A stretch of 64,000 nt of DNA from Sporomusa malonica (GTDB lineage: Bacteria > Bacillota > Negativicutes > Sporomusales > Sporomusaceae), in assembly GCF_900176355.1 (NCBI RefSeq), contig NZ_FWXI01000011.1, forward strand, positions 1 through 64,000, read 5' to 3'. Below the pieces are notes generated by a model, which saw only the letters and a program-made list of their open reading frames with translations, was not told the DNA's origin and searched no databases. Below, in pieces: positions 61,857 through 64,000 of the stretch (within the stretch, counting starts at the first letter, position 1; every line of letters starts with the position of its first letter). Position numbers and translations under genes: made by a program.

Positions 61857-63161
61857 ATGAATACATACTGGAATAAACCTGCGGAAACAATGGAACGAGA
61901 AGAAATGACCAATCTTCAGGCCGGACGGCTAAAGGAGATTGTCTCCAGACTATACCGCCAGCAGCCATTTTATCGCTCCAAGATGCAAGCTGAGGGTCTG
62001 CTGCCGGAGGATGTTGTTACGTTAGAGGATATTAGCAAGCTGCCTTTTACAACTAAGCAGGATATGCGTGATAACTATCCTTATGGACTGTTTGCTGTAC
62101 CGATGTCTGAGATTGTCCGGATTCATGCGTCCAGCGGTACGACCGGCAGGCCCACTGTTGTCGGCTATACGAAACGTGATATCGGCATTTGGTCAGAGGT
62201 TGCGGCCAGATCCTTAGTGTCTGCAGGACTCAGCAGGCAGTCATGCATTCAGGTGGCCTACGGGTATGGTCTGTTTACCGGCGGTTTAGGCATTCATTAC
62301 GGTGCGGAGCTTCTGGGTGCTTCCGTAATTCCGATATCAAGCGGCAACACGGCCAGGCAGATTATGCTGATGAAAGATTTTGGCACTACCGCGCTGGCAT
62401 GTACGCCCTCGTATGCCCTATATATAGCTGAGACAATGCGCGAGATGGGCATTGATCCTCATGAGACCTCACTTAAAGTGGGAATTTTTGGAGCCGAGCC
62501 CTGGTCTGAGCGTATGCGCCTCGAGATTGAGGCTCAGCTTGGCATTAAAGCCATTGATATTTACGGGCTAAGTGAAATTATTGGCCCGGGGGTGGCAATT
62601 GAATGCTGTGTTCAAGATGGCCTGCATATCAGTGAAGATCACTTCTTCCCTGAAATTATTAATCCGGTGACAGGTGAAGTGCTGCCAGATGGCGAAAAAG
62701 GGGAATTAGTACTTACTACGCTCACCAAAGAAGGCATGCCGATGGTTCGTTACCGGACAAGGGATCTTACTGTCTTGTACCGTGAAAACTGTACCTGTGG
62801 ACGGACGCTGGTCAGAATGAGCAAAGTCCTTGGGCGTAGCGATGATATGCTTATCATTCGTGGTGTTAACGTATTTCCGTCCCAGGTTGAAAGTGTGCTT
62901 TTAGGTATTGGTGAAACCTCACCCCATTATCAATTGATTGTTGACCGTAAGGATAACCTTGACTACCTCACTGTGCTTGTCGAGGTGACAGATGAGATGT
63001 TCTCTGATGAAGTTCGCGGTCTAGAGGAATTGGAAGGTAAGATAAAGGCTGAATTGGCTAGTGCTCTTAATGTGTCAGCGGCAGTACGCCTTGTTGGCCC
63101 TAAAACGATTGAGCGGAGCGAAGGCAAGGCTAAGAGAGTTATAGATAAACGGAACATTTAG
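61857..63161 (+). CDS. paaK: Phenylacetate-CoA ligase family protein
   Basis: This 434-residue enzyme is of the PaaK family of AMP-forming acyl-CoA ligases: the acid is adenylated and joined to CoA. Marks are [14 protein letters not shown] (about 91-104), the YGLSE segment, EPWSERMR and the C-terminal [19 protein letters not shown]. It starts after AGGAGGAG. It is the first gene behind the ykkC-type riboswitch and is followed by an ACT-domain gene after 10 bases. In anaerobes this pair often accompanies aryl- or branched-acid production from amino acids; the true substrate could be phenylacetate, indoleacetate or another acid. Confidence 0.88.
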   Translation: MNTYWNKPAETMEREEMTNLQAGRLKEIVSRLYRQQPFYRSKMQAEGLLPEDVVTLEDISKLPFTTKQDMRDNYPYGLFAVPMSEIVRIHASSGTTGRPTVVGYTKRDIGIWSEVAARSLVSAGLSRQSCIQVAYGYGLFTGGLGIHYGAELLGASVIPISSGNTARQIMLMKDFGTTALACTPSYALYIAETMREMGIDPHETSLKVGIFGAEPWSERMRLEIEAQLGIKAIDIYGLSEIIGPGVAIECCVQDGLHISEDHFFPEIINPVTGEVLPDGEKGELVLTTLTKEGMPMVRYRTRDLTVLYRENCTCGRTLVRMSKVLGRSDDMLIIRGVNVFPSQVESVLLGIGETSPHYQLIVDRKDNLDYLTVLVEVTDEMFSDEVRGLEELEGKIKAELASALNVSAAVRLVGPKTIERSEGKAKRVIDKRNI

Positions 63162-63171
63162 GAGGGACAGC

Positions 63172-63621
63172 ATGATTATTCATCAATTGTCGGTATTTGT
63201 TGAAAACCAGGCTGGGAAATTGGCCGAGGTATTAGGGGTTTTAAAAACACACGAAATCAATATTAGGGCCATGGCTGTTGCCGATACCTCAGATTTTGGT
63301 ATTCTTAGGATTATTGTCAAAGAGCCGGAAAAGGTACAGCATATCTTACGGGGCGCAGGATTCACGGCCAAAATTACGCCTGTGGTGACAATTCTGGTAA
63401 CCGATCAGCCTGGAAGCCTGTTTGACCAAGTTGACAAACTGAGTTTAGCTGGTGTCAATGTTGAATATGTGTATGCCTTTGCAGCCACCTCAGCAGAAAC
63501 TGCCCGCGTGGTGTTAAAAGTAGATAATTTACCATTGGCAGAACGATTACTGAGTGGCGAAGAAAAATCAGCTGAGCCATACCGTGATGAGACTGGCGCG
63601 ACTCCTAATTTTTACTGGTAG
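63172..63621 (+). CDS. ACT-domain amino-acid-binding protein
   Basis: This 149-residue protein consists of two ACT-type domains (about 1-70 with QLSVFVENQAGKLAEVLGVL, and 71-140 with VTILVTDQPGSLFDQVDKL), a fold that binds amino acids. It has no catalytic domain. AGGAGGGACAGC precedes its ATG, and it is cotranscribed with the ligase. It probably senses an amino acid and adjusts the ligase or its pathway; this is inference from the usual pairing. Confidence 0.88.
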   Translation: MIIHQLSVFVENQAGKLAEVLGVLKTHEINIRAMAVADTSDFGILRIIVKEPEKVQHILRGAGFTAKITPVVTILVTDQPGSLFDQVDKLSLAGVNVEYVYAFAATSAETARVVLKVDNLPLAERLLSGEEKSAEPYRDETGATPNFYW

Positions 63622-63662
63622 TGGTACTCTGTTTCACATCGTGAAATATTCTGTAAACCCGG

Positions 63663-63696
63663 AAAGACCTGCGATTAAATCGGAGGTCTTTTTCAG
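63663..63696 (+). terminator. Intrinsic terminator after the ACT-domain gene
   Basis: AAAGACCT (63663-63670) pairs with AGGTCTTT (63684-63691), with an inner CGATT/AATCG stem, and TTTTC follows. Confidence 0.85.
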
Positions 63697-63742
63697 TTTG
63701 TATCGAACCTTTTTAGGCATAATAAGATAAGGAGGATTGGGT

Positions 63743-64000
63743 ATGCCACAAATCATAACACTTGGCGAAAGCATGGTCATGATGGTTGCTGATCAGAGTG
63801 ATTCATTGCAGTTTGTTACCAGTTATACGCGGAAGATTGCGGGCGCAGAATCCAATGTTGCTATTGGCTTGGCCAGGCTGGGACATGATGTCGGTTGGAT
63901 TAGCGCCATTGGTGACGATCCATTTGGTACCTATATCCGTAATACTATTCGTGGCGAGGGTGTTGACACTTCCAGGGTACAGATACTGCCCGAATATCAG
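63743..64000 (+). CDS. PfkB-family sugar kinase (3' end missing)
   Basis: The first 86 residues of a PfkB-family kinase are present: TLGESMVMMVAD at the start, AGAESNVAIGLARLGHDVGWISAIGDDPFG around 33-63 (shown in part, the first PfkB signature) and GVDTSRVQ. It most resembles 2-keto-3-deoxygluconate kinases (KdgK), which phosphorylate KDG with ATP. It starts after AAGGAGGATT and runs off the window. No other sugar-acid genes are visible to support the substrate. Confidence 0.82.
   Translation, partial: MPQIITLGESMVMMVADQSDSLQFVTSYTRKIAGAESNVAIGLARLGHDVGWISAIGDDPFGTYIRNTIRGEGVDTSRVQILPEYQ

Overview
The window looks like chromosome of a spore-forming, diderm Firmicute, most likely a Negativicute of the Sporomusaceae type (Sporomusa/Pelosinus relatives). 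The reasons are indirect: a dnaX-ybaB-recR-yaaL-bofA block typical of endospore formers, a protein that ends in an outer-membrane beta-barrel, ferredoxin-linked 2-oxoacid oxidation, and Gram-positive style ribosome binding sites and intrinsic terminators. No taxonomic marker such as 16S rRNA is present, so this is an inference.

Region 1 (1-14328) reads as a hydroxy/oxo-dicarboxylate catabolic region. It has a partial FAD-linked 2-hydroxyacid oxidase, a DASS (SLC13) carboxylate transporter, a LarA-like protein, a four-subunit 2-oxoacid:ferredoxin oxidoreductase (korDABC), a chemoreceptor, a LytS/LytR-type sensor pair, a second DASS transporter and a succinyl-CoA:acetate-type CoA-transferase. 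Together they could take up a hydroxyacid, oxidise it to an oxoacid, convert that to an acyl-CoA and recover the CoA.

Region 2 (14329-19860) holds small proteins, a hairpin-rich element resembling IS200/IS605 ends, and an operon of HMA-like proteins with a P-type metal ATPase. A strong sigma-A promoter followed by a Fur-box-like site precedes that operon. A STAS protein with Cys at the usual Ser position follows.

Region 3 (19960-25190) is housekeeping: tRNA-Ser(GGA), SRP RNA, dnaX, ybaB, recR, two DUF2508 paralogues, bofA and a P-loop protein.

Region 4 (25280-37770) is the most striking. A c-di-GMP-I riboswitch with an overlapping terminator precedes a six-gene operon for a synthase-dependent exopolysaccharide: TPR/beta-barrel exporter, UDP-sugar dehydrogenase, triple NodB-domain deacetylase, PilZ-fused processive glycosyltransferase, deacetylase-like membrane protein and GH18-like lipoprotein. 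c-di-GMP may therefore act both on transcription and on the synthase.

Region 5 (37860-44470) contains a perfect 60-bp palindrome, one copy of a roughly 90-bp dispersed structured repeat (three copies in the window), a small membrane protein, an iron-type alcohol dehydrogenase and a 1405-residue 2-hydroxyacyl-CoA dehydratase activase-like protein. Region 6 (44529-60213) is a nonribosomal peptide cluster: MFS exporter, a 4427-residue four-module NRPS ending in a thioester reductase, a phosphopantetheinyl transferase and a small protein of unknown function. Modules 1 and 2 are nearly identical. Region 7 (60224-64000) has an NlpC/P60 peptidase, methylglyoxal synthase, a ykkC-type (subtype 2, ppGpp-like) riboswitch ahead of a phenylacetate-CoA ligase and an ACT-domain protein, and the start of a PfkB sugar kinase.
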